Translations under genes and position numbers: made by a program
Source: UKL13-3 sp040387195
Lineage (GTDB): Bacteria; Bacteroidota; Bacteroidia; UKL13-3
Assembly (NCBI GenBank): GCA_040387195.1
Contig: JAZKEF010000022.1
Coordinates: 15,671-79,670 of the forward strand
Length of the DNA stretch: 64,000 bases
Direction: 5' to 3'
In this document: piece after piece, positions 8,296 to 16,333 of the stretch
Layout of the letters: every line of letters starts with the position of its first letter
Numbering within the stretch: the first letter of the stretch is position 1
Notes under the pieces: generated by a model
Databases searched by the model: none
What the model saw: only the letters and a program-made list of their open reading frames with translations
What the model was told of the DNA's origin: nothing

Positions 8296-9915
8296 ATGCA
8301 ACAATTAGTAACCGAACTCAATACCCGCTTAGCAAAAATTTACGAAGGCGGGGGGGCAAAAGCAGCAGCCAAACAAAAGGAAAAAGGAAAGATGCTGGCC
8401 CGCGAACGTGTGGAGTATCTTTTGGATAAGGATAAGCCGCAACTGGAAATTGGTGCTATTGCCGGATACGAAATGTATGCGGAACATGGTGGTTGCCCCG
8501 GAGGTGGAGTAGTAGTTGTAATGGGTTATGTAAGCGGCCGTCAGTGTATTGTGGTAGCCAATGATGCTACGGTGAAAGCAGGAGCCTGGTTTCCTATCAG
8601 TGGTAAAAAGAATTTGCGCGCACAGGAAATCTCTATCGAAAATAAATTACCGATCATATACTTGGTGGATAGTGCCGGAGTGTACTTGCCCATGCAGGAT
8701 GAAATTTTTCCCGACAAAGAACATTTCGGACGCATTTTTCGCAACAACGCGGTGATGAGTTCCATGGGTATTACACAGATTGCAGCTGTAATGGGCAGTT
8801 GTGTTGCAGGTGGTGCTTACTTACCTATTATGAGCGATGAAGCAATGATCGTTGATAAAACAGGTTCCATCTTTTTGGCAGGAAGTTATTTGGTAAAAGC
8901 CGCCATAGGTGAAGATATTGATAACGAAACATTGGGTGGTGCAAGCACACACTGCGAGATCAGTGGTGTAACCGATTATAAATTTGAAAATGATGCCGCT
9001 TGTCTGGATCGTATTAAACGCATCATGGATAAGATTGGCGATTTTGATAAAGCCGGTTTTAACCGTGTGGAGCCTGTTGCTCCGGCAAAAGATATGTCAA
9101 ACGTGTATGATGCCGTTCAAAATTTTACCAAACCATTTAATGTATTGGAGATTATTGAACGCCTGGTGGATGCCGATAGTTTTGACCCGTACAAAGAATT
9201 GTATGGCAAAACCATTACTTGCGGTTATGCGCGTATTGATGGATGGGCAGTAGGCATTGTGGCCAATAACCGTGAAGTGGTAAAAGCTAAAAAGCCCAAA
9301 CAAAATGCAAATGATAACCCGATGGAAATGCAAATTGGTGGCGTAATTTATTCCGATTCGGCCGATAAGGCAGCGCATTTTATTATGAACTGCAACCAGA
9401 AAAAAATTCCATTGTTATTCTTGCAAGATGTAACCGGATTTATGGTAGGCAGCCGCAGCGAACATGGAGGTATTATTAAAGACGGAGCTAAACTGGTAAA
9501 TGCACAAGCCAACTCAGTGGTTCCTAAATTTACCATTATAACAGGTAACAGTTATGGTGCAGGAAACTATGCCATGTGTGGAAAAGCTTACGACCCGCGT
9601 TTAATTGCAGCATGGCCAAATGCTAAGATTGCCGTGATGGGTGGAGAGCAAGCAGCTAAAGTTTTATTGCAAATTGAAGAGGCTTCCCTCAAATCAAAAG
9701 GTGAAGAAATAGACGAAGTGAAACATGCCGAACTGTTGCGCAGCGTTACCGAACGGTATACCAAACAAACCAGTCCGTATTATGCCGCAGCACGTTTGTG
9801 GGTGGATGCCATCATCAATCCCGAAGACACCCGCAAGTGGATTTCAATGGGAATTGAAGCAGCTAATCATGCACCTATTACCAAAGAGTTCAGGCCGGGT
9901 GTGATTAGAGCGTAA
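8296..9915 (+). CDS. Acyl-CoA carboxylase carboxyltransferase (beta) subunit, methylcrotonyl-CoA carboxylase-like
   Basis: 539 residues, the length of MCC/PCC beta subunits, with two crotonase-like halves. The N-half shows LARERVEYLLD, VVANDATVKAGA, VDSAGVYLPMQ followed by DEIFPDKEHFGRIFRN, and MGSCVAGGAYLP. The FPDxxHFGR stretch is closer to methylcrotonyl-CoA than to propionyl-CoA carboxylase. The C-half shows LLFLQDVTGFMVG, GNSYGAGNYAMCG and AVMGGEQAA, which form the second oxyanion hole and acyl-CoA site. It transfers carboxyl from carboxybiotin to the acyl-CoA, probably in leucine breakdown. The biotin-carrying alpha subunit is not in this window, which is unusual because the two are often adjacent. 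Confidence 0.93.
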   Translation: MQQLVTELNTRLAKIYEGGGAKAAAKQKEKGKMLARERVEYLLDKDKPQLEIGAIAGYEMYAEHGGCPGGGVVVVMGYVSGRQCIVVANDATVKAGAWFPISGKKNLRAQEISIENKLPIIYLVDSAGVYLPMQDEIFPDKEHFGRIFRNNAVMSSMGITQIAAVMGSCVAGGAYLPIMSDEAMIVDKTGSIFLAGSYLVKAAIGEDIDNETLGGASTHCEISGVTDYKFENDAACLDRIKRIMDKIGDFDKAGFNRVEPVAPAKDMSNVYDAVQNFTKPFNVLEIIERLVDADSFDPYKELYGKTITCGYARIDGWAVGIVANNREVVKAKKPKQNANDNPMEMQIGGVIYSDSADKAAHFIMNCNQKKIPLLFLQDVTGFMVGSRSEHGGIIKDGAKLVNAQANSVVPKFTIITGNSYGAGNYAMCGKAYDPRLIAAWPNAKIAVMGGEQAAKVLLQIEEASLKSKGEEIDEVKHAELLRSVTERYTKQTSPYYAAARLWVDAIINPEDTRKWISMGIEAANHAPITKEFRPGVIRA

Positions 9916-9959
9916 TATTCTAAATAGTTGCTTCCGTTTATGGTCAACTAATATCTTTA

Positions 9960-10030
9960 ACCACTAAGGCCACAAAGCAACCACAAGGTCCACTATCAAG
10001 AAGGCTTTTGTGATCATTGTGGTTGAATTG
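9960..10030. repeat. Dispersed CACAAAG-type intergenic fragment
   Basis: The intergenic stretch contains CCACTAAGGCCACAAAG, CAACCACAAGG and TTGTGGTTG, low-complexity words built on CACAAAG/CACAAGG. A reverse-complement relative (CTTCGTGCCTTTGTG) sits near 63700. I see no gene or stable hairpin here. Confidence 0.4.
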
Positions 10031-10061
10031 AAATGTTACTCTGGAACCATTGTCAAAAAAT

Positions 10062-10069
10062 TAGATTTG
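10062..10069 (+). promoter_or_regulatory. Candidate -7 element of the small TonB-like gene
   Basis: TAGATTTG, an exact TAnnTTTG match, 40 bases before the start codon. No convincing -33 TTTG is at the usual spacing. Confidence 0.4.
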
Positions 10070-10109
10070 CCTCCTAAAAGCGGAGAGTCATTTTATAAAT
10101 AACAGCCTT

Positions 10110-10550
10110 ATGAAAACAATCATTAACCTTTCATTTATTAAGAGAGCTTCTCTTTTTACCGTTCTTTTTATACTCATCTTTATAAGTAAAAGTTATGCGC
10201 AAACCGAAACAGATAGTATTGGAGATATTGTAAATTATTGTGAAGAAATGCCCGGTCCTGAAGGAGGCGAACAATTAGTAGTTGACTATCTGCAAAAAAA
10301 TTTAAAACCACAGTATGATGAAAATGGACAGAAGTTGGCCGGTAGGGTTATTTTATCTTTTGTGATTACAAAAACAGGAAAAATTGCATTGATTGAGAAT
10401 GTAGCTCCCCGCCAACCTCGTTTTGCTGTTGATGAGCGTTTGGTAAAAGAAGCGATAAGAGTTGTGGAACTCATGCCGGATTGGAGACCGGGTAAACAAA
10501 ATGGAAGACCGATTAATGTCAGGTATACATTGCCAATCGTATTCAAATAG
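10110..10550 (+). CDS. Small secreted protein with TonB C-terminal-like domain
   Basis: 146 residues. The signal peptide or anchor is LFTVLFILIFISKSYAQ. Residues about 55-146 resemble the TonB C-terminal fold: GGEQLVVDYLQKNLKPQY, GRVILSFVITKTGKIALIENV, and the ending WRPGKQNGRPINVRYTLPIVFK. Proteins like this are usually annotated as energy transducer TonB, but this one lacks the long proline-rich linker and is short. A full energy-coupling role is therefore doubtful, and a periplasmic partner-binding role is equally possible. It stands alone, and the GH92 gene follows in the same direction. Confidence 0.8.
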   Translation: MKTIINLSFIKRASLFTVLFILIFISKSYAQTETDSIGDIVNYCEEMPGPEGGEQLVVDYLQKNLKPQYDENGQKLAGRVILSFVITKTGKIALIENVAPRQPRFAVDERLVKEAIRVVELMPDWRPGKQNGRPINVRYTLPIVFK

Positions 10551-10571
10551 CAATTGTACCAAATAAGGGCA

Positions 10572-10636
10572 AGCAATTTTACATGATTATGTAACCCGGT
10601 CGGGTAATGTACATTCCCGTAAAAGTGTAAATTGCT
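10572..10636. repeat. Inverted repeat immediately before the GH92 start codon
   Basis: AGCAATTTTACA (10572-10583) pairs with TGTAAATTGCT (10626-10636), with one bulged base. Inside are ACCC-GGTC-GGGT and the palindrome AATGTACATT flanked by GGG(T) and CCC. It could be the terminator of the upstream gene or a structured leader of the mannosidase gene, whose ATG is 2 bases further on. Confidence 0.5.
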
Positions 10637-10638
10637 GC

Positions 10639-13452
10639 ATGCTATTTACCAAAAGATTTACTTTTCTTTTTGTGCTGGGTATGATGATGATTCATCAAAC
10701 GTTTGCACAGCAAAACCTTTCCAAGTTAGTTAATCCATTTGTAGGAACCGGTGGTCACGGGCATACCTTCCCCGGTGCCGTTGTTCCATTTGGGATGGTG
10801 CAGTTAAGTCCCGATACACGCGTTGATGGTAGTTGGGATGGCTGCAGCGGTTACCATTACAGCGACTCGGTTATCTATGGTTTTTCGCACACACATTTGA
10901 GCGGAACAGGTTGCAGCGATTACGGAGATATTATGCTGATGCCGGTAGTGAGTGAAATGAAAGTGTTGGGATACGACCATGATTATATCAACCCCAAAAA
11001 TTACCAATCCAAATTTTCTCACACAAATGAAAAAGCCACTGCAGGATATTACAGTGTAATGCTGGATAAATACCATATCAAAACAGAACTTACCACCACC
11101 ACCCGTGTTGGTTTGCATAAATATACTTTTCCTAAAACAGCGCAGGCTTCCCTTGTAATGGATCTGACCCACCGCGATGAATTGTTGAATGGAATGATTG
11201 AAGTGGTAAATGATTCAACCGTTCGTGGATACAGATACAGCAAGGCGTGGGCACGCGACCAGCGTGTATTTTTTTACATGAAGTTTTCTAAAAAAATGAA
11301 AGGATTCCGCACGGGAGATTCCAATCAATGCATCAATGGAAACAAAATGGCTTCCGGAAAAATGGTGAAGGGGATGTTCATATTTGAGACAGGAAACAAT
11401 GATCCGCTTTTGGTGAAAGTTGCCATTTCGGGAGTGGATATGGAAGGTGCCCGCAAAAACATGGAAGCGGAATTACAGCACTGGAATTTTGATAAAGTGA
11501 AAGCAGATGCCGAAGGGTTGTGGAACAAGGAACTCGGCAGGGTAAAGGTAAAAGGAGGCACAGCCGAACAACAGGCTGTTTTTTATACAGCATTGTACCA
11601 TTGTTTTATTCACCCAAGCATTGCAAGTGATGTGGATGGAAGATACCTGGGCCGCGATTTTACCATTCACCAAACTGATGGATTTAACTATTATACGGTG
11701 TTTAGCTTGTGGGATACCTTTCGCGCGTTGCACCCATTGTTTAATGTGGTGCAGCGGGAACGCAACCTCGATTTTATCAAAACATTTTTAGCGCAGTACC
11801 AACATAGCGGAAGGTTACCCATGTGGGAACTGAGCAGCAACGAAACCAATTGTATGATTGCCTATCATTCGGTGAGTGTAATAGCCGATGCATATGCAAA
11901 AGGCATCAGGGGGTTTGATGTTGACCTTGCCATCAAGGCGGGAATTGATGCTACAAAATACAATGAATGGGCCATTCCGAAATACCACCAAAAAGGATTT
12001 CTGGAAATTGAAGACGAACATGAATCGGTGAGTAAAAACCTGGAGTATGCCTATGATGATTGGTGCATCAGCAAACTGATAAGCGACAGCAAAAGGGAGG
12101 TGCCTGAGTATGCGAAACTCGTTGCATCCTCACAAGGGTGGCAACATATTTACAATAGCCGAAATCATTTTTTTCAACCACGGTCCAATGGAGGATGGTA
12201 CCAGCCATTTAAACCCAGCGAAGTAAACAACCATTACACCGAAGCCAATGCCTGGCAGTATTCCTTGTTTGTGCCGCATGATATGGATGCCTTGCAACAA
12301 CGTATGTTACCATCCAATCTGGAAAACCGGCTGGATGCATTATTTACAGCTCCCGAAAACATTGATGGTCGCCAGCAGGCTGATATTACAGGAATGATTG
12401 GTCAGTATGCACATGGAAACGAACCCAGCCATAATTTTGCCTACCTGTATACTTATGCCGGCAAGCCTGAGAAAACAAAACAACGCATCAAACAAATCAT
12501 AAACGAATTGTACCACAACGCTCCCGATGGTTTGTCGGGCAATGAAGACTGCGGACAAATGAGTGCGTGGTATGTTTTTAGCGCTATGGGTTTTTATCCT
12601 GTTTGTCCGGGTAAAAATGAATATGTAGTGAACGAGTCTGTTTTTGATGAAGTGATCATCAATGGACAAAAGCTGGACCTGAAAAAACTCCCGCCTTACC
12701 AATACCACACACCTGAAGGGCAGGCAGGCGCTATTGTTTCGCCTGTTATTGAAGTTGCATCCAAGGCTTTCAGGGATAGTATACTTGTTACTGTTTACAA
12801 CCGTATGCCCGGAAATCTGCTGCTCATCCATAAAAGGCCTAACGATAAAGCAGCCAACAGCCTTAACATAAGAGTAGCTGCAGATTCCATTTCGTTTTAT
12901 GTGAAAGAGTCGATAACAATAGAAGCTTCGGTTGAAAACAAAGCGTACACTTCTGTTGCTTCATCACTCTTTAAAAAGCCTAACAAATGGAGTGCAACAC
13001 TTGCCCGTAATCCCAACAGGCAATATACTGCGGGGGGAAGCGAAGGACTCATTGACGGAATATATGGAGATGAAAACTGGCGGAAAGGCAATTGGCAAGG
13101 ATACCAAACAGTGGATGCAGAAGTTATTATTGACCTCAAAGAATCCCAAACCATTCGTCAGTTAACCAGTTCATATTTGCAGGATAGCCGCAGCTGGATA
13201 TTATTTCCGAAAGAAGTTGAGTATTTCATATCCACCGATGGCATTCGGTATACAGCGGTTGGAAAACAGTCTCACAGCATTTCTCCTCAATTGGATTCGG
13301 TGATGCTTCAGCGCATTACATTGGATCTTTCGCAGCCGGTGAAAGCCAGGTATGTAAAGGTGGTAGCCAAAAACTTTGGTAAACTACCGGCCTGGCACCA
13401 GGGGTTTGGCGATGATGCTTTTATTTTTGTGGATGAAATAGAGGTGAAATAA
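10639..13452 (+). CDS. Glycoside hydrolase family 92 alpha-mannosidase with C-terminal carbohydrate-binding-like domain
   Basis: 937 residues with a signal peptide ending QTFAQ. GH92 signatures run from NPFVGTGGHGHTFPGA through FSHTHLSGTG, VFSLWDTFRALHPL and GNEPSHNFAYLY to GNEDCGQMSAWYVFSAMGFY. The last two carry the catalytic acid/base region and the calcium site. GH92 enzymes are calcium-dependent exo-alpha-mannosidases acting on N-glycan or yeast mannan oligosaccharides. Residues about 790-937 resemble an F5/8 type C (discoidin) domain (ARYVKVVAKNFGKLPAWH…FVDEIEVK), appended after the usual GH92 fold. There is no SusCD pair or sorting domain, so it is probably periplasmic. It may act in salvage or recycling of mannosides, but that is inference. 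Confidence 0.94.
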   Translation: MLFTKRFTFLFVLGMMMIHQTFAQQNLSKLVNPFVGTGGHGHTFPGAVVPFGMVQLSPDTRVDGSWDGCSGYHYSDSVIYGFSHTHLSGTGCSDYGDIMLMPVVSEMKVLGYDHDYINPKNYQSKFSHTNEKATAGYYSVMLDKYHIKTELTTTTRVGLHKYTFPKTAQASLVMDLTHRDELLNGMIEVVNDSTVRGYRYSKAWARDQRVFFYMKFSKKMKGFRTGDSNQCINGNKMASGKMVKGMFIFETGNNDPLLVKVAISGVDMEGARKNMEAELQHWNFDKVKADAEGLWNKELGRVKVKGGTAEQQAVFYTALYHCFIHPSIASDVDGRYLGRDFTIHQTDGFNYYTVFSLWDTFRALHPLFNVVQRERNLDFIKTFLAQYQHSGRLPMWELSSNETNCMIAYHSVSVIADAYAKGIRGFDVDLAIKAGIDATKYNEWAIPKYHQKGFLEIEDEHESVSKNLEYAYDDWCISKLISDSKREVPEYAKLVASSQGWQHIYNSRNHFFQPRSNGGWYQPFKPSEVNNHYTEANAWQYSLFVPHDMDALQQRMLPSNLENRLDALFTAPENIDGRQQADITGMIGQYAHGNEPSHNFAYLYTYAGKPEKTKQRIKQIINELYHNAPDGLSGNEDCGQMSAWYVFSAMGFYPVCPGKNEYVVNESVFDEVIINGQKLDLKKLPPYQYHTPEGQAGAIVSPVIEVASKAFRDSILVTVYNRMPGNLLLIHKRPNDKAANSLNIRVAADSISFYVKESITIEASVENKAYTSVASSLFKKPNKWSATLARNPNRQYTAGGSEGLIDGIYGDENWRKGNWQGYQTVDAEVIIDLKESQTIRQLTSSYLQDSRSWILFPKEVEYFISTDGIRYTAVGKQSHSISPQLDSVMLQRITLDLSQPVKARYVKVVAKNFGKLPAWHQGFGDDAFIFVDEIEVK

Positions 13453-13493
13453 TTACCACGCAGTTTTAGGGGCATAAGCATAGGTTCAACCTT

Positions 13494-13872
13494 GTTTTTT
13501 TGTCAAATGTTCCTGTTTTTTTCTTGGACCAATGATGTTTTTTCCTGCATCATTCCTGTTTTTTCCTGAAGTGATCCTGTTTTAAACACGAATGCTTATG
13601 TTTTTTCCTGAAGTGATGATGTTTTAAACAGGAGCAATGATGTTTTTTCCTGCATCGTTCCTGTTTTTTCCTGAAGTGATGATGTTTTAAACATGACCAA
13701 TGATGTTTTTTCCTGAAGTGATTCTGTTTTAAACACGAATACTTATGTTTTTTCCTGCATCGTTCCTGTTTTTTCCTGAAGTGATGATGTTTTAAACAGG
13801 AGTAATGAGGTTTTTTTCTTGAAGGTTTCTGTTTTTTTGTCAAACGTTCCTGTTTTTTACAGCACTTCTCTT
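13494..13872. repeat. 18-unit tandem array in 21-bp register
   Basis: Eighteen G-T4-7 tracts start at 13494, 13515, 13537, 13558 and then every 21 bases to 13852; only one step (13515 to 13537) is 22. Units fall into classes. The T class is TTTTTTCCTG followed by AAGTGA or CATCG. The A class is TTTTAAACAGGAG, TTTTAAACACGAA or TTTTAAACATGAC. The order CAT, AAG, A-class, AAG, A-class recurs with a 105-base period from 13537, 13642 and 13747. The outermost units (TTTTTTTGTCAAA) match each other. T-tracts every two helical turns predict intrinsic DNA curvature. The array fills the gap between the GH92 gene and the nuclease gene. Coding seems unlikely (no ATG, composition-driven open frame). Confidence 0.9.
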
Positions 13873-13987
13873 GTTTGCTGCACGATAAATGTTCATAAGA
13901 GGTTGATTACATTCTGGAAGTAAAGATTTGAAAAAATGCTAAATTCGATTAGGTTTGACTTCTTAAACAAGTGAGCAGGATGTAAGC

Positions 13988-14569
13988 ATGAGCAGAATTA
14001 AGCTTAATATTATTGGACTAAGTTCGGGGCAAAGCAATGGCTCCTACACTCTTATATTGGGAGAGGATAAAGGCAGGCGCAAGTTACCTATCATTATAGG
14101 CAGTTTTGAAGCGCAGGCAATTGCCATCGAAATTGAGAAGATTGTTCCTTTTCGCCCCATGACACATGATTTGTTTGTGGCGTTTTGCAAAACATTTAAC
14201 ATTCAGATTGTAGAAGTTGAAATTTACAATCTGATTGACGGGGTATTCCACGCCAAACTGATGTGCGAAGTGGACGGTGAGTCGCGCGAAATTGATGCCC
14301 GCACCTCCGATTCAATTGCGCTGGCCGTTCGTTTTAAATGTCCTATTTATACCTACGAAGACATTATGGAGTCGGCAGGTGTGGTATTTAATGATGATAT
14401 GGATGATATCATCAGTGAGCCGGAGCAGGAAACAGTGCCCGGAAAACCTGTCAATGATCTGGCGACCAAATCAAAGGATCAGCTGGAGAAATTGCTGGAG
14501 GATGCACTGACGGATGAAGACTATGATAAGGCGGCCATCATCAGGGATGAGTTGAACAAACGCAAATAA
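13988..14569 (+). CDS. Bifunctional nuclease (BFN/DUF151) family protein with UVR motif
   Basis: 193 residues. Residues about 1-135 are the BFN domain (LGEDKGRRKLPIIIGSFEAQAIA, RPMTHDLF, DARTSDSIALAVRFKCPIY). The C-terminus (about 158-193, QLEKLLEDALTDEDYDKAAI) is a UvrB/UvrC-type helical motif, a combination usual in Bacteroidota. Members have been linked to DNase/RNase activity, but the enzymatic role is not settled. It is followed after 13 bases by the nucleoside transporter, so they are probably one operon; a link between nucleic acid breakdown and nucleoside uptake would be inference. The 21-bp array lies just upstream and may include its promoter region. Confidence 0.9.
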   Translation: MSRIKLNIIGLSSGQSNGSYTLILGEDKGRRKLPIIIGSFEAQAIAIEIEKIVPFRPMTHDLFVAFCKTFNIQIVEVEIYNLIDGVFHAKLMCEVDGESREIDARTSDSIALAVRFKCPIYTYEDIMESAGVVFNDDMDDIISEPEQETVPGKPVNDLATKSKDQLEKLLEDALTDEDYDKAAIIRDELNKRK

Positions 14570-14582
14570 CACTATACCAAAC

Positions 14583-15863
14583 ATGGAAAGATTCAGCGGT
14601 ACCTTTGGCATACTCTTAATATTAGCCTTAGCATTTTTATTATCCAATAACCGCAAAGCCATCAACTACCGTTTGGTATTTAGTGGCCTTGGATTGCAAC
14701 TGGCCTTAGCATTGTTTATCCTGAAAACAGCTGTTGGACAAAATCTCTTTGCATGGATGGGTCACGGTATCACACGCTTACTCCAAATGGCCGAAAAAGG
14801 CGGAGAGTTTGTATTCGGAGGGTTGATGAAACCTGAATTGTTAAAACCGATTTTTGGTGATCAGTATAGTTTTCTGTTTATGTTTAAACTGATGCCCACC
14901 ATCATTTTCGTAGCTGTACTCGTAAACATTGCTTACCATATCGGGCTCATGCAAATTATCGTTTCGTTTTTTGCCCGCATCGTACATTTTTTAATGCGTG
15001 CAAGCGGGAGTGAAGCTTTATCCAATGTAGCATCTGCATTTGTAGGTCAGGTGGAAGCACAAATCATGATTAAGCCATATTTGAATTCCATGACCAAAAG
15101 TGAATTGCTGGCATCTATGGCAGGCAGCATGGCTTGTATTGCCGGTGGTGTAATGGCTGTATATATTTCAATGGGGGTTCCGGCTGAGTATTTGCTGGCG
15201 GCAAGCATTATGGCAGCTCCGGCAAGTTTGGTTATTGCTAAAATTGTGTGGCCCGAAACGGAAGAATCGGCTACCAAAGGAGCGGTGAAACTGGAAGTAA
15301 AAAAAACGCACGCCAACTTATTGGATGCTATTTCACATGGTGCGAGCGATGGATTAAAAGTAACCTTAAATGTAATAGCCATGTTAATTGGTTTTATCGC
15401 ACTTATCGCTTTAGTTAATTTTTTGCTGGGTAAAGTAGGATTGTTGTTAGGAGGAGCAGGTGTCGATTTATCGGGAATAGGAATTGATATCATGCATTTC
15501 GATCTCAATTCTATCTTTGGTTCTGTGTTCTCTGTTTTTGCGTATGCTATGGGAGTTCCGAGCCAGGATACGTTCATTGTGGGATCATTGATGGGAACCA
15601 AAATGGTAATCAATGAATTTGTAGCCTATTCAAACCTTGCACCTATGATTGCACAAGGAACCCTGCACCCTAAATCATTGGTTATTGTGAGTTTTGCCTT
15701 ATGCGGTTTTGCCAATTTTAGTTCTATTGCCATTCAGGTAGGAGGTATAGGTGAATTAGCCCCGGCTCGCAGAGCAGATTTAGCCCGTTTAGGATTTCGT
15801 GCATTAATTTGTGGTACATTGGCTTCATATTTGTCGGCTACTATTGCCGGAATGTTAATGTAA
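14583..15863 (+). CDS. nupC: Concentrative nucleoside transporter (CNT/NupC family)
   Basis: 426 residues, all membrane-spanning. Three CNT blocks are clear: the N-terminal pair of helices, the gate region (FVGQVEAQIMIKPYLNSMTKSELLASMAGSMACIAGG, residues about 150-190), and the nucleoside site near the end (GVPSQDTFIVGSLMGTKMVINEFVAY, CGFANFSSIAIQVGGIG). The EAQ and NEF type motifs bind nucleoside and the coupling cation. It imports nucleosides with Na+ or H+ across the inner membrane. It lies 13 bases after the BFN gene and 7 bases before the CHAP-like gene, suggesting one transcript. Confidence 0.94.
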   Translation: MERFSGTFGILLILALAFLLSNNRKAINYRLVFSGLGLQLALALFILKTAVGQNLFAWMGHGITRLLQMAEKGGEFVFGGLMKPELLKPIFGDQYSFLFMFKLMPTIIFVAVLVNIAYHIGLMQIIVSFFARIVHFLMRASGSEALSNVASAFVGQVEAQIMIKPYLNSMTKSELLASMAGSMACIAGGVMAVYISMGVPAEYLLAASIMAAPASLVIAKIVWPETEESATKGAVKLEVKKTHANLLDAISHGASDGLKVTLNVIAMLIGFIALIALVNFLLGKVGLLLGGAGVDLSGIGIDIMHFDLNSIFGSVFSVFAYAMGVPSQDTFIVGSLMGTKMVINEFVAYSNLAPMIAQGTLHPKSLVIVSFALCGFANFSSIAIQVGGIGELAPARRADLARLGFRALICGTLASYLSATIAGMLM

Positions 15864-15870
15864 ACAACAT

Positions 15871-16329
15871 ATGAAAGCGATAGTCTTATTGTTCTGTATT
15901 TGGATGTTCCCTTTGGAAGTACTTCCTCCCACCAATGCAAAAATTGTTGAGTATGTAAAGGGTGTAGTAGGCAAAAAAGTGGGTAGAGGAGAATGCTGGG
16001 ATTTGGCCAATGAGGCACTTACCTATGCCAATGCCAAATGGGAATTTCCTACCAAATTCGGTAGGCCCATTGATTATAAAAAAGACAAAATTTTAGCGGG
16101 CGATCTGATTCAAATCAACAATGTGGTAATGGAAAACAAAACAGATACATCCATTGTACGTTGGAAGATGGTGGAGCATACAGCCATTGTTTATGCTACT
16201 GCCGAAAAAGGGAAGATTAAAATTGCCGAGCAGAATGTAAACGGAGTTCGGAAGGTGATGCTAAGCGACTGGGACCTGAATGATGTAAAAAGCGGTAAGC
16301 TTCAGTTCTACCGTCCGCAGCCCAATTGA
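15871..16329 (+). CDS. CHAP/NlpC-like secreted cysteine hydrolase, putative
   Basis: 152 residues with an N-terminal hydrophobic signal (VLLFCIWMFPLEVLPPTNA). GRGECWDLANEAL contains a Cys in the context of CHAP-type amidases. VEHTAIVYA supplies a candidate His and AEQNVNG a polar third residue. CHAP domains cut peptidoglycan peptides or amides. The call is by motif spacing only, and no cell-wall-binding domain is present. It follows the nucleoside transporter by 7 bases and converges closely with the barrel gene (4 bases between stops). Confidence 0.65.
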   Translation: MKAIVLLFCIWMFPLEVLPPTNAKIVEYVKGVVGKKVGRGECWDLANEALTYANAKWEFPTKFGRPIDYKKDKILAGDLIQINNVVMENKTDTSIVRWKMVEHTAIVYATAEKGKIKIAEQNVNGVRKVMLSDWDLNDVKSGKLQFYRPQPN

Positions 16330-16333
16330 GTTT

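Noticed and set aside
13550..13843. A 97-residue minus-strand frame with HHHFRKK-type heptads in the 21-bp array
   Set aside because: It starts with TTG, has no initiation signal or family match, and the open frame follows from the repeat composition (two minus frames are open). I treat the array as non-coding but cannot exclude translation.
13494..13872. Possible CRISPR array
   Set aside because: The period is 21 bases with no separate unique spacers, and no cas genes are near.
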